From contig CAMVRH010000040.1 in the NCBI GenBank assembly GCA_947169835.1, positions 1 to 7,396 on the forward strand: 7,396 nucleotides of DNA, given 5' to 3'. A model generated the notes under the pieces. The model saw only the letters and a program-made list of their open reading frames with translations, was not told the DNA's origin and made no database searches. Shown here piece after piece: positions 5,347-7,396 of the stretch (position 1 is its first letter; each line of letters starts with the position of its first letter). Source of the DNA: an uncultured Lachnospira sp. (GTDB lineage Bacteria > Bacillota > Clostridia > Lachnospirales > Lachnospiraceae). A program made the position numbers and the translations under genes.

Positions 5347-6123
5347 CTACATTCTTAAAATGTCTTCTATAATCATATTCACACTCTCTGCAATATGCTG
5401 CGCCGAATCGCGAACTTGTGATGCGCTATCCATCATAGCATATGCAAAGTATGAATGATCAAACATATCAATATCACTGAAGCCTGCGCCAAAGACCACT
5501 GTATCTTCCTCTGAAATATCAAAGAGATGCTGAACGACAGCTAGCGCCATTCCTTTCGATACATATTGTCCTGTTACAAACAACTGTGTTTCATCTGTGG
5601 CCGAAATATTTGCTCTATTTCCCCACTTTTCAATAAATCCACTAAAGTCTGCCTCAGTAAATCCTTTGTCCTTAAATATAGTAATTTTAGTGATATCACC
5701 ACTCATTTCCTGGGTGCTACCGACAAACTCTGGTTTGATTCCATTTTTCTTAAGGCGTCTTTCAAATGTGGCATTTGCTTTTAAAAGAACCGCATTTCTC
5801 TCGCCTGATAACATTAGCTTGTAACTTCTGTCATCTCCCAGCTCGTCAGCTACTCCCAGACATACGAGTCTATCAATAGGTGTTTTGCTAATTACTTTGT
5901 CTTGGTAAATAACTACTCCACCATCATTACAAATATAAATAATATCATTCTTAAGTCTTCCGAAAATATCTTTCACTGAATCATAGTTCTGTGATGTGGC
6001 TATCGCAAATTTTATGTCCTTTTCTTTTAAGCGCACGATTAAATCTAGAATATCTTCGCCGACTTCTCTATTATCATTTAACTCTATTATATTTTCCAAA
6101 CTACTTACAACTAATCTAATCAT
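5347..6123 (-). CDS. Cof-type HAD-superfamily protein with degraded catalytic motifs (probable pseudoenzyme)
   Basis: The protein of 258 residues has the length and layout of Cof-like HAD phosphatases (Hydrolase_3): motif I at the N-terminus, CNDGGVVIY at about 65-73 leading into the cap, then KGMALAVV and the motif IV region near residues 190-220. Active members dephosphorylate sugar phosphates, flavin-type or other small substrates in the cytoplasm using a nucleophilic Asp. Here motif I, normally DxDGT, reads SSLENI: the nucleophile is Ser8 and the acid/base Asp is Glu10. Motif IV, normally GDGxND, reads GAGFSD: the metal-binding Asp is Ala213. Motif II Thr43 and motif III Lys190 remain. 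Catalysis is therefore unlikely, although the frame is intact and long, which argues for a kept non-enzymatic role. The ATG at 6123 is chosen over the TTG at 6135 because family members begin MIKLI and GGGG lies seven bases upstream. It is followed by the lipoprotein gene after 11 nt. Confidence 0.82.
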   Translation of the reverse strand: MIRLVVSSLENIIELNDNREVGEDILDLIVRLKEKDIKFAIATSQNYDSVKDIFGRLKNDIIYICNDGGVVIYQDKVISKTPIDRLVCLGVADELGDDRSYKLMLSGERNAVLLKANATFERRLKKNGIKPEFVGSTQEMSGDITKITIFKDKGFTEADFSGFIEKWGNRANISATDETQLFVTGQYVSKGMALAVVQHLFDISEEDTVVFGAGFSDIDMFDHSYFAYAMMDSASQVRDSAQHIAESVNMIIEDILRM

Positions 6124-6151
6124 AGTAATCCCCAAAAAACATACTCTATAT

Positions 6152-6180
6152 GTTATATCTCATATCGAATAATAAGTCTA
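6152..6180 (-). promoter_or_regulatory. Candidate promoter for the HAD-lipoprotein pair
   Basis: On the - strand, TAGACT (6180-6175; 4 of 6 to TTGACA) and TATAAC (6157-6152; 5 of 6 to TATAAT) are 17 bp apart, placing a start near 6145, about 20 nt before the HAD ATG. The -35 overlaps the stop of the upstream surface-protein gene. No hairpin terminator is visible in the 54-nt gap, so readthrough from that gene is also possible. This is a spacing and consensus match only. Confidence 0.35.
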
Positions 6181-7396
6181 TTTCTTTCTTGTAAAAGATT
6201 TAACTTTTGAATACTTTCCGTAGTAATGTGTTCCCTTAACTGTAGTAAAAACAATAACCTTATAGTAATATTTTCTACCTTTTTTAAGTTTCTTGTCATA
6301 GAATGTAAGTTTTTGACCTGCCTTAATGGTAGCGGCTTTTGCAAAGCCCTTTGTCTTACTAACACTTCTCATTACGTTATAGCCTGTGGCTCCTGCCACT
6401 GCTTTAATATTAAAAGTAACACCTTTGCCTTTGGCTTTCATCTTTTTAATCTTAGTCTTTGAAGGAAGCGGCTGAGCCACTACTCCCTTTGACGTAGGAC
6501 TCTTATGAGTCTTTCCATTCACTTTTCTAAATGCAATAACTGTGTATGTATACTTAACACCAGTCTCTAGGTTTGTGTCCTTTAGCGATGTCACATTACC
6601 TGCAACGGCCTTAACTAACTTTAGGTTGCCCACTTGCGGTTTTCTATATACACGGTACTGTCCTATACCGGGTTGTCTAGTCCATGAAACCGCTACTGAA
6701 TTGTAACCAGTAGAATGAGCCTTTACTGTAGGCTGAATAGGTGTTGCATTTGTGACCTTAACAGTACATTTAGAACTGAAGCCTTTTTTAGGTTTGCATG
6801 TTATAACTGCTGTTCCTCCTGACTTAGCTGTTATAACGCCCTTCTTTGAGACTGTCGCCACTTTACTATTGCTCGAACTAAACTTTTTAACCGCGTTCTT
6901 CTTTTTAGATGGAAGAAGTTTGGTTTTTAGTTTCTTTGTCTGTCCAGAGTAAAGTGCAACATAATTAGGTGAAACAGATACACCACTTGTCACAACACTT
7001 ATCTTAAGCGCGCTAATGCAACCTGTAGCTGAAATCGCATAGACTGTAGTGCCACCTTTCTTCTTTCCAGTTACATAACCTTTTGAATCAACTGTACAAA
7101 CAGCTGGATTGTTAGATCTATAATATATTGTTCCAGATTTTGAAATCTTAACTGGAAGTTTAGTTTTCACTTTCTTTGTAATGTATTTAGCAGTAGTTAC
7201 TGTCACATATGACGCAGACAAGTATCCTTTGTAAAGTTTTCCTTTATACTTAGCATGCGCATAAAGCCAATATGGGTTTCTTAATAATCTTACTCCATAT
7301 CCTGCATTACTTACTTTTCCATTAAACACAGTCACCTTTGTACCCTTTGGCAATGTGACTAATCCATTATAGCCTGTTCCAGGACCTTTTCTGATC
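6178..7396 (-). CDS. Multidomain surface protein with SH3b, BIG_2-like and FN3-like modules (N-terminus outside window)
   Basis: The frame is open to the right edge, so the last 405 residues of a larger protein are seen; the TTG at 7353 is an internal Leu codon. In order, the visible part has an SH3b-like domain (about 1-68, opening RKGPGTGYNGLVTLPKGTKV and closing YKGYLSASYV), and two BIG_2-like Ig domains (about 69-137 and 138-215, each with a SNNPAVCTVDSKGYVTGKKKG- or SSNSKVATVSKKGVITAKSGG-type core). Two FN3-like domains follow (about 221-310 and 311-405, with SVAVSWTRQPGIGQYRVYRK and ATGYNVMRSVSKTKGFAKA). SH3b modules usually bind peptidoglycan, and BIG_2 and FN3 serve as spacers or adhesion modules. 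The protein is therefore expected outside the membrane, attached to the wall. It ends in RKK with no LPXTG sorting motif or C-terminal membrane segment, so any catalytic or anchoring part must be N-terminal. It is strikingly Lys-rich, which may favour binding to anionic wall polymers. Confidence 0.85.
   Translation of the reverse strand, partial: IRKGPGTGYNGLVTLPKGTKVTVFNGKVSNAGYGVRLLRNPYWLYAHAKYKGKLYKGYLSASYVTVTTAKYITKKVKTKLPVKISKSGTIYYRSNNPAVCTVDSKGYVTGKKKGGTTVYAISATGCISALKISVVTSGVSVSPNYVALYSGQTKKLKTKLLPSKKKNAVKKFSSSNSKVATVSKKGVITAKSGGTAVITCKPKKGFSSKCTVKVTNATPIQPTVKAHSTGYNSVAVSWTRQPGIGQYRVYRKPQVGNLKLVKAVAGNVTSLKDTNLETGVKYTYTVIAFRKVNGKTHKSPTSKGVVAQPLPSKTKIKKMKAKGKGVTFNIKAVAGATGYNVMRSVSKTKGFAKAATIKAGQKLTFYDKKLKKGRKYYYKVIVFTTVKGTHYYGKYSKVKSFTRKK

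Noticed and set aside
6124..6135. TTG at 6135 as the start of the HAD protein.
   Set aside because: The ATG at 6123 gives the family-typical MIxL start and has GGGG at suitable spacing; the four extra residues match nothing in the family.
6153..6365. A 70-codon - strand frame overlapping the end of the surface protein.
   Set aside because: It is a different frame within the FN3-coding region, with no ribosome binding site and no recognisable domain.
1..7396. CRISPR arrays, tRNA or rRNA genes, riboswitches or defence systems.
   Set aside because: No regularly spaced repeats, tRNA-like cloverleaf, rRNA sequence or long structured leader was recognised; the repetitive look of the surface protein gene comes from protein domains.

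Overview
The window looks like low-GC Gram-positive (Firmicutes) DNA, most likely from a Clostridia or Lachnospiraceae-type bacterium. The reasons are the AT-rich codon usage, strong AAGGAG-type ribosome binding sites, a lipobox-bearing PrsA/SurA-like lipoprotein with no outer-membrane machinery, a YfhO-family membrane protein, and a surface protein built of SH3b, BIG_2 and FN3-like modules. Genus cannot be fixed from the sequence alone.

Layout. The left part (1-2894, + strand) holds the end of a GtrA-family membrane protein, overlapped by 14 nt by a complete 895-residue YfhO-family GT-C-like membrane protein. This pair is typical of machineries that flip a lipid-linked sugar and attach it to a cell-envelope polymer. 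The right part (4304-7396, - strand) holds the end of a large multidomain surface protein, then a Cof-type HAD protein whose catalytic motifs are degraded, then (11 nt further) a PrsA/SurA-like lipoprotein. The two host operons converge.

Between them sits a complete IS3-family insertion sequence (2921-4273, 1353 bp) with imperfect 25-bp terminal inverted repeats (21/25 matching) starting TG...CA. It has orfA, orfB in the -1 frame with an intact D-D(35)E triad, and a well-formed -1 frameshift cassette. An 8-bp direct repeat, GCAAATGC, flanks it. Deleting the element and one repeat copy restores a perfect bidirectional intrinsic terminator between the convergent operons, and the repeat is centred exactly on the hairpin's dyad axis. 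The IS therefore split the loop of a terminator. It brings its own terminator-like hairpins near both ends, which may replace the lost one.

Three further points deserve attention. (1) The lipoprotein reading frame is cut by a single in-frame TAA; 66 more family-like codons follow in the same frame up to the next stop, so the C-terminal helix is severed or translated only by readthrough. (2) The HAD protein has lost both motif I aspartates and the GD of motif IV, so it is probably a pseudoenzyme. (3) The IS ends carry an outward TTGACA (right) and an inward TAAGAT (left) that would make a 17-bp-spaced promoter only in a circularised element with a 3-bp linker.
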